DNA of 64,000 bases from Oscillospiraceae bacterium (GTDB taxonomy: Bacteria; Bacillota; Clostridia; Oscillospirales; Ruminococcaceae): contig JAJQHD010000013.1 of NCBI GenBank assembly GCA_021199855.1, forward strand, positions 61,681-125,680, read 5' to 3'. Below, in pieces: positions 8,032 through 16,580 of the stretch (within the stretch, counting starts at the first letter, position 1; each line of letters begins with the position of its first letter). Made by a program: the position numbers and the translations under genes. The notes under the pieces were generated by a model that saw only the letters and a list, made by a program, of their open reading frames with translations, ran no database searches and had not been told where the DNA came from.

Positions 8032-8048
8032 TTGTGCAGTGTGCACAA
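8032..8048. promoter_or_regulatory. Palindromic operator TTGTGCA-N3-TGCACAA
   Basis: This is a perfect 7-bp inverted repeat with a 3-nt centre, 32 bp upstream of the -35 box. The same palindrome occurs at 43460-43476 before another ABC operon. A half-site (TGTGCA) lies at the promoter, near 8001-8006. Confidence 0.6.
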
Positions 8049-8102
8049 TCAAACAAATTTTTCCAGACGTTCATTTAAACTGGTCAGCCAGATTATTGAC
8101 TG

Positions 8103-9734
8103 CTAATTCAGCTTCAGGCGGTAAACTCTGTATAGTCCTGCTTCTCTCGGGAGAACGCCGTCACAGGTGTATTTCGATGTTATACTGGAAAGAATCTTGT
8201 TGTTGTAGCCCGACTGCTTGTAAGAGGAGGCAAGGTCGCTGTATATGCTCGAAGAAGATACTTTGATTCTCACATATACATATTCGGAGCCCTCGGCTAC
8301 TGCAGTCTTTGTTGCGGATTCAAGGATGCTTACAGCTTCGCTCAGGCTTGTTGCATAGCAACCGTTGAGTACGTACCAGTCATACTTTGTGCTTGTAGCA
8401 GACGGGACATTGTAGAAGACCATGTCGTAGATTTCAGCATGGGTTGCAGCCATGAATTCGTCGTTTACGCAGAGGAACGAGTAGTCAACATACGACGGGT
8501 CGATGGATGTAGGAGTCTGCGGATCGCACCATGTCGGGTCGATATTGGTCCATGTACCGTCAATCTTTACCTTAACCCAGAGGTGGTTGGCTGAATCTCC
8601 GACGCCTTCGCAGAATACAACGTCAAATCCTGCTTTTGCAAGGAGATAGAAGAGACCCTTTGCATAGCCAGCGCAGTTGGCTTGTCCTTCAACGATTGCG
8701 GCATATGCAGTGTTGCATGTGGCGGTTTCGCCGTTATATGCGCAGTTCTTGACGAGCGTGTCGGTGAGGTACTTGACCTTCTCGTAGCTGGACATCGAAC
8801 TCTTGAGGTTCGCAATAATCTTGTTTGCAGCCGTTCTCAGCTCGCTGACCATCTGGTCGCCCTCTTCCTCCCTGTCGATATTATAATTGATTACAACGCG
8901 GCTGACATATCCTCCTCCGGTATAGGCAGAGATAGAGGAAACATAGGAATATTCAACGCATATCATCGGGAGAATGCGGTTCGCAAAGTAATAAGCCTCA
9001 TCCTCGGTGATGTACTTGCCGAGTGTGACGGAAGCCTCATAATTCTGGACTCCTGTCATGATCTGATCGATAGTTGATACAAATCTGTCCTCTTTCATGT
9101 AGCTGATCATGGTCTCCCAGCCGTTGTCCTCAGCCCAGTCGCCAGCAGAAACGGTTATAACGCTTGAAGTGGTTGAGGAGCTGGTTGTGGCGGCTGTTGT
9201 GGTTGCCTCATCGTCAAGGTCTACAGAATCATCATCAGCAGTGATGGTTGCGGTTGTAGCAACCGGTTCGGTGGAAAGGTATGAACTCGAAACATAGCCG
9301 GTCTCGCCCTTATAGTCGACCTGGTACCAGCCGGTGGATGCGCGTCCGGTGACCGTTACTTCGGCACCCTGGGCATATCCGCCAATTCTGTCATAATCGG
9401 CGCTTGGTCCGCTTCTTACGTTTACAGAATATGTAGCATACATCGTTGCGCTCATTGCTTCAACGGTGTAATCGGTGGAAGCGGTGGTAGCCGCAGTTGC
9501 AGTGGTTGTAGCCTCGGTGGTGGCGACTGTTGTCGCTTCTGTTGTGGTTGTTACCTCTTCGGTAGTGGTAACCTCGGTGGTGGTCGTAGCCTCGGTTGTA
9601 ACCTCGGGAGCCTCAGTAACCACAGAGTCACTTGTTACCAACTCGTCTGACACCTGGTTGCCACAGCCAGACAGCACGGTTAGCATAAGAACCATTGCTA
9701 CCATAAGCGACAGAATTCTCTTGAACTTGTTCAT
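8103..9734 (-). CDS. Lipoprotein with SH3b domain and transglutaminase-like domain
   Basis: This 543-residue protein starts with a lipoprotein signal (LTVLSGC, about residue 25). A long Thr/Ala-rich linker of VTTEATTT-type repeats follows, then a bacterial SH3 domain (about 107-158, with YSVNVRSGPSADYDRIGGYA and GETGYVSSSYL), then a second Thr/Ser-rich linker. The last half is a transglutaminase-like cysteine-protease fold with all three expected residues in context: the Cys in GQANCAGYAKG, the His in ANHLWVKVKIDG and the Asp in IDPTWCDP. SH3b domains usually bind peptidoglycan, so I infer a wall-associated enzyme that cross-links or cleaves protein or peptidoglycan peptides. It is a tandem paralogue of the next gene. 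Confidence 0.88.
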   Translation of the reverse strand: MNKFKRILSLMVAMVLMLTVLSGCGNQVSDELVTSDSVVTEAPEVTTEATTTTEVTTTEEVTTTTEATTVATTEATTTATAATTASTDYTVEAMSATMYATYSVNVRSGPSADYDRIGGYAQGAEVTVTGRASTGWYQVDYKGETGYVSSSYLSTEPVATTATITADDDSVDLDDEATTTAATTSSSTTSSVITVSAGDWAEDNGWETMISYMKEDRFVSTIDQIMTGVQNYEASVTLGKYITEDEAYYFANRILPMICVEYSYVSSISAYTGGGYVSRVVINYNIDREEEGDQMVSELRTAANKIIANLKSSMSSYEKVKYLTDTLVKNCAYNGETATCNTAYAAIVEGQANCAGYAKGLFYLLAKAGFDVVFCEGVGDSANHLWVKVKIDGTWTNIDPTWCDPQTPTSIDPSYVDYSFLCVNDEFMAATHAEIYDMVFYNVPSATSTKYDWYVLNGCYATSLSEAVSILESATKTAVAEGSEYVYVRIKVSSSSIYSDLASSYKQSGYNNKILSSITSKYTCDGVLPREAGLYRVYRLKLN

Positions 9735-9801
9735 TTTCTTTCCTCCGTATTTCGGTTTGTTTATTCAGATAGGGCGGTTTTTGGGCGCCTTAACATCACG
9801 T

Positions 9802-11097
9802 TTACTCAGCTTCCTTCAACGTAATAGTGAGGATTCCGAGCTCATCATTGAAGGTTCTCGACCATGAAGAGGTCTGATAGTCTGTTCCGGCAACTGCGTT
9901 TGCAGTCTTTATAACATCTGATAGTTTGGAATCGCTTCTTAGGGTTTCATAAATTTCCCTCATCGCTTCTGAGCTCTCAAACTTCAGGTAGAAGCATCTT
10001 CTCGTCGAATCTATCGAACTCTCCGCTTGCTCCTTGAGAATCTCGTAAGCCTCATCAGCAGTGGTTGCATAATATCCCATCACGTTGAAGAAGTTCATAT
10101 CCATCGAATCAGCATACGGCGTCTCGTAATAGTCACTCTCATGCTTTGCGACGTGATCCTTGAGAATTTCCTCATCACTTATAAGGAAGTAGCAGTAGCC
10201 GACGAAGTTGAGGTCGGTTATATCAGACGGGTCGTCCCATGTCGGGTCGATGATGTACCAGTGACCATCCTCGCACATGACGTAGTTCCACTTGTGCGTT
10301 ACGCTCTCGTCGCTTCCGATACCGGTTACAAACATCGTCTCAAAGCCTGCTCTGTTGAGCAGGAGATGCATAGCGTCCGCGTAGCCCTGACATGTTGCAT
10401 AGCCCTCGACAAGCGCGCCATAGGCTGAGAACGGGCTTGTGCCATCGGTGTCGCTGTAGTCGCAGTTAAGGATGAGGTAGTCGTGAAGATACTTTAAGGT
10501 CTCGAATTCGGAGAGTCCGTCGGGAATGCCAGAAACTATCTCCTGAAGCTTCAATTCAAGCTCGTTCATGATAGGCTGGATATCCGACTCATAGTCGATT
10601 CCTCTATAGTTTATCGTGACACTCTTGACCATGTTGGTTTCCTGGTCGACAGCGACACTGAAGGATGTTCCTATCCAGCAGTAGAAGGTGCAGCAGTTGG
10701 AAACCAGTGTCAGGAATGCGTCTCTTTCGTCATTCGGAAAGCCTACAGAAAGGGAGCAGTAAATCTGACCCTCGCGGATGGCATTCATAATCTCGCCGAG
10801 ATTGATTCTTGTGTCCTCGTCAAGCCTTTCCCAGACATACTCGATTCCGTTTTCTGTGATGAACGAGGAATCGAAATCGTAGCTCCAGTCGGCTATCACT
10901 GAGGAAGCGTCGGAGGAGCTGTCCCCGGTGCTGTCACTGGTGGCATCGGAACTGTCGCCGGTGCTGTCGGTTGAATCTGCGGTGTCTGAAGCTGATGATG
11001 TTGTTGCCGGCTCGTTGTCAATAGCCTGACCGCATCCAGAAAATACAGTCATCATCATTGAGAAAGCCAGAATAAGGCATATTAGTCTTTTGCTCAT
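9802..11097 (-). CDS. Transglutaminase-like lipoprotein
   Basis: This 431-residue lipoprotein begins MSKRLICLILAFSMMMTVFSGC (lipobox FSGC); the start at 11097 has AAGGAG upstream. A Ser/Asp/Thr-rich linker follows (repeats of the TGDSSDA type). The transglutaminase-like domain has Cys in GYATCQGYADAM, His in VTHKWNYVMCEDG and Asp in IDPTWDDP, so the catalytic triad looks intact. The architecture matches the neighbour at 8103-9734 but lacks the SH3 domain, so the pair probably arose by duplication and domain gain or loss. It likely acts on the cell surface; the substrate is unknown. Confidence 0.88.
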   Translation of the reverse strand: MSKRLICLILAFSMMMTVFSGCGQAIDNEPATTSSASDTADSTDSTGDSSDATSDSTGDSSSDASSVIADWSYDFDSSFITENGIEYVWERLDEDTRINLGEIMNAIREGQIYCSLSVGFPNDERDAFLTLVSNCCTFYCWIGTSFSVAVDQETNMVKSVTINYRGIDYESDIQPIMNELELKLQEIVSGIPDGLSEFETLKYLHDYLILNCDYSDTDGTSPFSAYGALVEGYATCQGYADAMHLLLNRAGFETMFVTGIGSDESVTHKWNYVMCEDGHWYIIDPTWDDPSDITDLNFVGYCYFLISDEEILKDHVAKHESDYYETPYADSMDMNFFNVMGYYATTADEAYEILKEQAESSIDSTRRCFYLKFESSEAMREIYETLRSDSKLSDVIKTANAVAGTDYQTSSWSRTFNDELGILTITLKEAE

Positions 11098-11236
11098 TTT
11101 CAGTTCTCCTTTTTTCTTGAATACTTTTCTATGTTCTGTGCCCGGGACAATCCACAACGCCCCGTAACTGTTAATACAAATCAAACCCTGAAATTATTGC
11201 AGCCATTCCGAAAAATTTCACGAATCCGTCCCTATA

Positions 11237-11265
11237 ATAATACCTTTTATTTTGCCCGATGTCAA
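11237..11265 (-). promoter_or_regulatory. Sigma-A promoter of the 9802-11097 gene
   Basis: Minus strand: TTGACA (11260-11265), 17-bp spacer, TATTAT (11237-11242). This is a near-consensus promoter about 130 bp upstream of the ATG. Confidence 0.75.
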
Positions 11266-11304
11266 CCTAAATCGGAATCTTTACAATTTATTCACTTTTC
11301 CCGG

Positions 11305-12192
11305 CTAGCTGAGTTCTGCGATACATTCCGAAATAATCCCCGACAACTGAGCCGTCGGCTTCGAGAATTTGCTCAAATCGAGATAGATTATTTCCGCGTC
11401 CAAGTCCTCCAGATCTTCATCCGAAAGTGCCTCATCGGCAAAAATAACTCCCAGATTCATCTCTTCGAGCTCTTCATATGAAACTATCGCCAGCTCCTCA
11501 TCCTCGGTTTCAAGAAGATTCGTCCCGAAAACGGAGAGCATGTCGGAAGCAATGTCGTTTCCTGCAGAAGCAGTAAAACCGCCATCAAGACCGTAGTAGA
11601 TGATTACGAAGTTCTCGCTGACTCCTAAGTTCTGCGCCGAAAGCATGATGTCATCAATCTCGCTGAGAGCCGCAAGAGCAACCTCCTCCGAATCGACAGC
11701 GCCATAGAATATCATCGAGAGCTCGATATACTCTTCACAGAGATAGGAAAATCCGGTCGGAAGCTCAAGATAGAGCACTCTGACGCCCGCCTGGTCAAGC
11801 TTCACTTCGTCGGTGGAAGCTATAGGCGACTGAGTTATAAGAAGTTCGGGTGCAAGCTCGATTATGGCGTCGATGTCCGGGTTCGCAGGACTCCCGACAG
11901 TGGGAAGCGAATTGTAATTGTCGCAGTACTCGCTGACAGCAACCAGCTTCTCCGAAAGCCCGAGCTCATACATGATTTCGGTAAGAGCCGGCGACAAAGA
12001 AGCCACCGTCTCGGGTGCTGAGTCAAACGTCTCCGTCCCGAAGCTGACAGGATAAGCCGCCTTCACCGGCGCCTCGTTGATAACAACATCCTCGGTGACA
12101 ACTTCCGCCTCTGAATCGATGTCACTGCAAGCGGTGAGGGTGAGTAGGAAGAGTATTGATAATATTAGTGATAGGGTACGTTTTAGGTTCAT
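11305..12192 (-). CDS. BtuF/FhuD-type ABC substrate-binding lipoprotein
   Basis: This 295-residue lipoprotein (lipobox LTLTAC near residue 21) has the helical-backbone class III binding-protein fold. The recognisable start of the domain is TVASLSPALTEIMYELGLSEKLVAVSEYCD, followed by VGSPANPDIDAIIELAPELLI, which is typical of vitamin B12 or siderophore receptors. The ATG at 12192 has GAGG six bases upstream; the frame is open four codons further. No permease or ATPase is adjacent, so it must rely on partners elsewhere. It ends an operon-like run downstream of tsaD, separated from it by a palindromic repeat. Confidence 0.85.
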   Translation of the reverse strand: MNLKRTLSLILSILFLLTLTACSDIDSEAEVVTEDVVINEAPVKAAYPVSFGTETFDSAPETVASLSPALTEIMYELGLSEKLVAVSEYCDNYNSLPTVGSPANPDIDAIIELAPELLITQSPIASTDEVKLDQAGVRVLYLELPTGFSYLCEEYIELSMIFYGAVDSEEVALAALSEIDDIMLSAQNLGVSENFVIIYYGLDGGFTASAGNDIASDMLSVFGTNLLETEDEELAIVSYEELEEMNLGVIFADEALSDEDLEDLDAEIIYLDLSKFSKPTAQLSGIISECIAELS

Positions 12193-12212
12193 AGTATTCC
12201 TCACTAGGCATT

Positions 12213-12285
12213 TGTAGGGGCGGATATCATCCGCCCGTCAAGGGGTCGCAGAGGGTTTTTCGGGCGGATAATATCCGCCCCTACA
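12213..12285. repeat. 73-bp palindromic repeat element, copy 2
   Basis: It has the same ends as the element at 2637-2708 (TGTAGGGGCGGATA ... TATCCGCCCCTACA), with the arms conserved and a different middle. It overlaps the last bases of tsaD, and the TAG stop codon of tsaD is read from the terminal repeat. Confidence 0.85.
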
Positions 12286-13297
12286 CATTTGCACAGTCAA
12301 TTGCCATCGTTGCATATGCATTCAGGTCAGTTCCGGCAATCTTCCCAGCCTTGAAATCAAAGTATCCCTGCGAAGCAATCATTGCGCCGTTGTCGCCGCA
12401 ATAGGTGAACTTCGGCATGTAAAGCTCGTAGCCACGCTTTTTGCACTCATGTGCAATTTTGTCCCGGACACCGGTGTTTGCGGAAACTCCTCCGGCGACG
12501 GCTATCTTCGTGTAGCCTAAGTTCTCTGCCGCAAGCATGAGCTTCTCGGAAAGAATGTCGCATACCGTTTTCTGGAAAGAAGCCGCCAAATCGTTTACAT
12601 CAAGCGTTTCGCCACGCTGTTCAGCGTTGTGCCAAAGGTTTATGACGGCGGTCTTGAGCCCCGAAAAGGAATAGTCATACTCGCAACCGGTGAGCTTCGG
12701 GTGCGGAAGCCTGAAGGCGTTTTTGTTTCCGAGCTGTGCCGCACGGTCAATCTCCTTGCCTCCCGGATAAGGGAAGCCGAGAGTACGTGCTACCTTGTCA
12801 AAGCACTCCCCCGCCGCATCGTCACGGGTTCTTCCGATGACGTGAAACTCGGTATGGGTCTTAACTTCTATGATGTGCGAATGTCCGCCGCTGATTACAA
12901 GACACAAGTACGGCGGTTCGAGCTCCGGATGGGAGATGTAGTTTGCGGCGATGTGCCCCGCCAGATGGTGTACGGGAACAAGCGGTTTCCCGGTCGCAAA
13001 CGAGAGCCCTTTTGCATAGCTCACTCCGACCAATAGTGCTCCGATAAGCCCGGGAGCATAGGTGACGGCAACGGCGTCGATGTCGTCCATCGTGACATTC
13101 GCCGATTCAAGAGCTTCACTGACAACTCCGCAGATGTTCTCGGCGTGTCTGCGTGACGCAATCTCCGGGACAACTCCGCCATAGAGCTTGTGCTCGTCAA
13201 TCTGCGACGCTACGACGTTTGAAAGGACATTCACGCCGTCCTCGACGACAGCCGCCGCAGTCTCGTCGCAGGAGCTTTCAATTCCAAGTATTTTCAT
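12281..13297 (-). CDS. tsaD: tRNA N6-adenosine threonylcarbamoyltransferase
   Basis: This 338-residue ASKHA-fold enzyme makes t6A at position 37 of ANN-decoding tRNAs, using threonylcarbamoyl-AMP from TsaC together with TsaB and TsaE. It starts MKILGIESSCDETAAAVVEDG, the family signature, has the metal-binding HHLAGH motif near residue 110, and the ATP-site segments VISGGHSHI and VAGGVSANTGVR. The ATG overlaps the rimI stop (ATGA), so translation is coupled. The C-terminus ends with NAYATMAIDCANV, and its stop lies in a repeat element, which may have replaced the original last codons. Confidence 0.97.
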   Translation of the reverse strand: MKILGIESSCDETAAAVVEDGVNVLSNVVASQIDEHKLYGGVVPEIASRRHAENICGVVSEALESANVTMDDIDAVAVTYAPGLIGALLVGVSYAKGLSFATGKPLVPVHHLAGHIAANYISHPELEPPYLCLVISGGHSHIIEVKTHTEFHVIGRTRDDAAGECFDKVARTLGFPYPGGKEIDRAAQLGNKNAFRLPHPKLTGCEYDYSFSGLKTAVINLWHNAEQRGETLDVNDLAASFQKTVCDILSEKLMLAAENLGYTKIAVAGGVSANTGVRDKIAHECKKRGYELYMPKFTYCGDNGAMIASQGYFDFKAGKIAGTDLNAYATMAIDCANV

Positions 13298-13716
13298 TTC
13301 TCATTCCTCATTAATATTGCATTTTCGGTCGGATTTTCGTAATAACCGCTTCTCTCGGCATACTGGGTGAAACCGAGTTTTTTGTAGAGATTTATCGCCG
13401 GAAGATTCGACTTCCTGACTTCAAGATATACAGTCTTTTCAATATCAAAAGCCGCTTTCATAAGGGAGGTCGCAACGCCCTGTCCACGGCAATCTTCCCT
13501 TACAGCCAGGCTGTCGAGATACTGCTCATCAAGGACTTCGGAGGCGGCTATATAGCCGACAACTTTTTCCTCATCAACAGCCACAAGTGAGATGAAGTTT
13601 GCCTTTCCCAAGCGATACGAAAAGCTTTCTTCGCTCCAGGCTTCGGCAGTAAAGCAGTCATGCTCTATTTTGATAACCGCCGGGATGTCAAGCTCGGTCA
13701 TAGACCTGACTGTCAC
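13294..13716 (-). CDS. rimI: Ribosomal protein S18-alanine N-acetyltransferase
   Basis: This 140-residue GNAT enzyme acetylates protein N-termini, classically S18, using acetyl-CoA. It shows motif A (VREDCRGQGVATSLMKAA, the acetyl-CoA pyrophosphate loop) and the RimI-type YLEVRKSNLPAINLYKKLGF. Translation begins at a GTG overlapping the rsmI stop (GTGA) and ends overlapping the tsaD start. The rimI-tsaD neighbourhood is common in Firmicutes, where tsaB often lies close by; tsaB is not seen here. Confidence 0.93.
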   Translation of the reverse strand: MTVRSMTELDIPAVIKIEHDCFTAEAWSEESFSYRLGKANFISLVAVDEEKVVGYIAASEVLDEQYLDSLAVREDCRGQGVATSLMKAAFDIEKTVYLEVRKSNLPAINLYKKLGFTQYAERSGYYENPTENAILMRNEK

Positions 13717-14555
13717 TGTTCGCCATCCCTTTCATTTAAGAGAAGAGTATAGAGCTCGGCTTTCGAGAATGGAGTTGTTTTTGCGATTTCCCTGCAGGCG
13801 TCGGCGCCACGCATTCCCTTTGCGACCAATTCTTTTACTTTCGCAAGGGCGTCCTCTTTCGTAATTGTTTCCGGAACTTCCTTCAAGCCCTCGACAATCA
13901 GGATATATTCGCCACGGGGCTTTCTGTCATCGTCGTTATAGAGATTCTGGGCTTCGGAAAGGGTCGTCCGGATAATCTCTTCGTGAATCTTCGTAAGCTC
14001 CCGGCAGATGGTGATTCTACGGTCGCCGAAGAATTTATACAAATCCCCGAGAGTTTCGACCATCTTGTGGGGAGCTTCGTAAAAGATTAGGGTTCTTTCT
14101 TCAAGCGCACACTTGGCGAAAAGCTCGTTGCGGGAACGCTTTGCGACCGATGGGAAGCCTTCAAAAGCGAATCTCGAAGTATCAAGCCCGCTGACAGCCA
14201 GCGCAGAAATCAGCGCCGTAGGTCCGGGAACAACCGTCACCGGGACGTTATTTTCGATGCAGAGCCGCACCAAATCTTCTCCCGGGTCGGAAATGCAGGG
14301 CATACCGGCATCGGTGATGACGGCACAGCTTTCGCCGTCAAGAATACGTCTGATGATGCTCTCGCCGGCGTATTTGTGGTTGTGCTCGTGATAGCTCACC
14401 ATCGGCTTTCTTATGTCTAAATAGCTCAGGAGCTTCGCAGAGACCCTTGTGTCCTCAGCCGCAATAAAATCGACGGACTTGAGCACTTCGACTGCTCTGT
14501 ATGTTATGTCTCCCAGGTTGCCAATAGGCGTCCCGACCACAAAAAGCTCTGACAT
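13713..14555 (-). CDS. rsmI: 16S rRNA (cytidine1402-2'-O)-methyltransferase
   Basis: This 280-residue tetrapyrrole-methylase-fold enzyme uses SAM to methylate the 2'-OH of C1402 in 16S rRNA. Family motifs are LFVVGTPIGNLGDITYRAVEVL at the N-terminus, AEDTRVSAKLL, YHEHN, the SAM-binding ITDAGMPCISDPGEDLV and VVPGPTALISALAVSGL. Length is normal. The start overlaps the trmN6-like stop (TAATG), as part of a tightly coupled RNA-modification operon. Confidence 0.96.
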   Translation of the reverse strand: MSELFVVGTPIGNLGDITYRAVEVLKSVDFIAAEDTRVSAKLLSYLDIRKPMVSYHEHNHKYAGESIIRRILDGESCAVITDAGMPCISDPGEDLVRLCIENNVPVTVVPGPTALISALAVSGLDTSRFAFEGFPSVAKRSRNELFAKCALEERTLIFYEAPHKMVETLGDLYKFFGDRRITICRELTKIHEEIIRTTLSEAQNLYNDDDRKPRGEYILIVEGLKEVPETITKEDALAKVKELVAKGMRGADACREIAKTTPFSKAELYTLLLNERDGEQ

Positions 14556-15289
14556 TACTTCTCCTCCTGCCGCTGAAATTCGTATAATCTATAAATCCGT
14601 TTCATCTCTTCCGAATAGCTCTCGCCGTTCTCGCCCTTGATGAATAAGGGTTTCTCAATTCTCATGAACGGTGAACCGCCGAGCTTTCCCTCAACCAATA
14701 TAAGCCAGGGTTCACTCGACTTGTCTTTATGAACGGTTCGGAGCCTTTTCGGCTCAATCTTATTCTTTCTCATCGCTTCGATTACGTCCGCAAGCCGTTC
14801 GGGACGGTTACAGATGCAAAGCCTTCCGCCATATTTGAGTGAACGTGCCGCACACTCGCAGACATCATTAATAGTGCAAGCCGTCTCGTGTCGGGCGATG
14901 ATAGCGGCTTCCGTGTCGCTCCGGATTCCCGCACCGTCCGCCTTGTATGGCGGATTGCAGGTGATGAGATCTAATTTTTCGGGTGCAGTCCACTCTTTCA
15001 AATCACCCATAACGGGCAGAATCTTCTTCGCCTCTTCGGGAGAAGCTTCTATTGACTTCTCTAATTGCGAATAAGCCTCGGCTTGCAGTTCGACGGCATA
15101 AATTCCCGCCGGCTGATAATCTCTTGACAGAAGCAACGCCACAATTCCGTTCCCGGAACACAAATCGCAGACCTTGTCCTTGTGCCGTGCACCCGCAAAG
15201 TCGGCGAGCAGGAAAGCATCGGTGCCGAAGCGGTGATCAGAAGAAATACAGACTTTGTAGCCGAAGCCTAGATTTTCGTAGGTATACAT
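14555..15289 (-). CDS. trmN6: tRNA1(Val) A37 N6-methyltransferase-like SAM enzyme
   Basis: This 244-residue Rossmann-fold methyltransferase starts MYTYENLGFGYKVCISSDHRFGTDAFLLADFA, then has the SAM loop VCDLCSGNGIVALLL and the NPPY catalytic motif (TCNPPYKADGAG), typical of N6-adenine methylases of the TrmN6/YfiC/YabB type. The frame remains open for 58 more codons upstream, but those codons lie in a palindromic repeat element. The ATG at 15289 has an ideal GGAGGTGC site, so I use it. It methylates A37 of tRNA-Val in E. coli; the substrate here is inferred. Confidence 0.9.
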   Translation of the reverse strand: MYTYENLGFGYKVCISSDHRFGTDAFLLADFAGARHKDKVCDLCSGNGIVALLLSRDYQPAGIYAVELQAEAYSQLEKSIEASPEEAKKILPVMGDLKEWTAPEKLDLITCNPPYKADGAGIRSDTEAAIIARHETACTINDVCECAARSLKYGGRLCICNRPERLADVIEAMRKNKIEPKRLRTVHKDKSSEPWLILVEGKLGGSPFMRIEKPLFIKGENGESYSEEMKRIYRLYEFQRQEEK

Positions 15290-15318
15290 GGTAGCACCTC
15301 CGCGCCCTTGCGGGACGC

Positions 15319-15460
15319 ACCCCTCCACCACCGGCTTTGCCGGCGGTCCCCCTCCCCTTTCAGGGGAGGCTATTTTCATTCTCTCACAAGCCTTGATAGA
15401 GGCAGTTATAGGCTCCCCTGAAAGGGGAGCTGGCAGCCACGAAGTGGCTGACTGAGGGGT
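15319..15460. repeat. Palindromic repeat element between dus and trmN6
   Basis: About 142 bp run from ACCCCTC to GAGGGGT. Inside are nested hairpins: GCCGGCGGTCCCCCTCCCC...AGGGGAGG, and GGCTCCCCTGAAAGGGGAGC followed by CAGCCACGAAGTGGCTG. The related element at 19141-19261 shares the core GCTCCCCTT...AAGGGGAGC and the CTCAGTC-type end. It is a MITE/REP-like repeat inserted in the operon. It begins exactly at the dus stop codon and ends 30 bp before the trmN6 start. Confidence 0.8.
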
Positions 15461-16440
15461 CATCCCTCGGCGGAAAGCTCAATAAATTCATCCGCCATCA
15501 TTTTAAGCTCATCCAAAGATTTCAAAGCTCCTGCCCTCTGACGGAAAGCCGAAGCTCCTCGAAGCCCCTTAAAGTACCAGCCGACGTTTTTGCGGGCTTC
15601 GCGGATTCCGGTGTCTTCGCCTTTGAACTGGACGAGAAGTCCGACATGGCGGAGCATTATCTGCATTCTCTCTTCTACCGACGGCTCATAGCTCAGGGTG
15701 CCGTCCTCTAAATAGTCCCGAATCTCTTTGAAAATCCACGGTCTGCCGTTGCTGGCTCTCGCCAGAGAAATCAAATCGCAACCGGTTTCCTGATACATTC
15801 TTTCGGCATCGAAGCAGTCGCAGATGTCGCCGTTACCTATTACGGGAACGCTGACTGCCTGCTTGACATCACGGATAATCGACCAGTCGGAAAGACCGGT
15901 GTACATCTGCCGCCTCGTTCTCGGGTGGACGGCGATTGCCGCCGCTCCGGCTTCTTCCATCTTAACTGCAAACTCGACAGCATTGATGTGCTCATCGTCC
16001 CATCCGGCACGGATTTTGACGGTTACCGGGCAATCTGAAACGTCGCACATCGCCTTAACAATATCAGCGGCGAGTTCTGGAGTCTTCATCAAAGCGCTTC
16101 CCCCGCCGGGGTTCACCACTTTTGGAACAGGGCAACCCATGTTTATATCTATCAGGTCGGGCTTGTATTTCTTGATGATGCCGACCGCCTTCGCCATGAA
16201 GTAGGGTTCTTCTCCAAAGAGCTGGATTGCATAGGGACGCTCAATCTCGGTGATGGAACAGAGCTCCTCGGTTTTTGTGGACGAGTAGCAGAGCCCTTTT
16301 GCCGAAACCATCTCGCTTGTGAGTAAGCTTGCGCCGTACTCCTTGCAGATGGTTCTGTAAGCCCTGTCCGCAACCGAAGCCATCGGCGACAGCGCACAAG
16401 AGCGTTCAATCTCCACATTCCCGATTTTCAAAGTCTCCAT
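15460..16440 (-). CDS. dusB: tRNA-dihydrouridine synthase, DusB-type
   Basis: This 326-residue flavoenzyme reduces uridine to dihydrouridine in the tRNA D-loop using NADPH. It has the TIM-barrel signature [60 protein letters not shown] (with the catalytic Cys in MGCP), [11 protein letters not shown], and VIGNGDICD / GRPWIFKEI near the FMN site. Length is normal. It is the promoter-proximal gene of the RNA-modification operon, transcribed divergently from polA. Confidence 0.95.
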   Translation of the reverse strand: METLKIGNVEIERSCALSPMASVADRAYRTICKEYGASLLTSEMVSAKGLCYSSTKTEELCSITEIERPYAIQLFGEEPYFMAKAVGIIKKYKPDLIDINMGCPVPKVVNPGGGSALMKTPELAADIVKAMCDVSDCPVTVKIRAGWDDEHINAVEFAVKMEEAGAAAIAVHPRTRRQMYTGLSDWSIIRDVKQAVSVPVIGNGDICDCFDAERMYQETGCDLISLARASNGRPWIFKEIRDYLEDGTLSYEPSVEERMQIMLRHVGLLVQFKGEDTGIREARKNVGWYFKGLRGASAFRQRAGALKSLDELKMMADEFIELSAEG

Positions 16441-16483
16441 TCTCTGTCACACAGTCCCCACACAAAAATAGTCGTACAAGGAT

Positions 16484-16511
16484 AGTATAGCACACTTTGG
16501 GTGATTTGAAA
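16484..16511 (-). promoter_or_regulatory. Promoter of the dus operon
   Basis: Minus strand: TTTCAA (16506-16511), 16-bp spacer, TATACT (16484-16489), about 40 bp from the ATG. It faces away from the polA promoter. Confidence 0.55.
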
Positions 16512-16522
16512 AGACTTTTTTC

Positions 16523-16551
16523 TTGCTCTTTTTAGGCTCAGGTGGTATACT
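16523..16551 (+). promoter_or_regulatory. Promoter of polA
   Basis: TTGCTC (16523-16528), 17-bp spacer, TATACT (16546-16551). The ribosome-binding site GGAGG follows at about 16570. Confidence 0.65.
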
Positions 16552-16580
16552 ATAAATAACAATTCTTTCGGAGGATAACC

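Noticed and set aside
8032..8048. Rex or Crp-type operator
   Set aside because: Rex sites have a 4-nt centre and Crp sites a 6-nt centre; this palindrome has 3. No redox or Crp regulator gene is nearby.
9475..9867. 130-codon Val-rich plus-strand ORF
   Set aside because: It is the complement of the Thr-rich linker of the transglutaminase lipoprotein and has no start signals.
15290..15463. N-terminal 58-residue extension of the trmN6-like protein
   Set aside because: The codons lie in a palindromic repeat element. The GGAGGTGC site points to the ATG at 15289, which also matches the family start.
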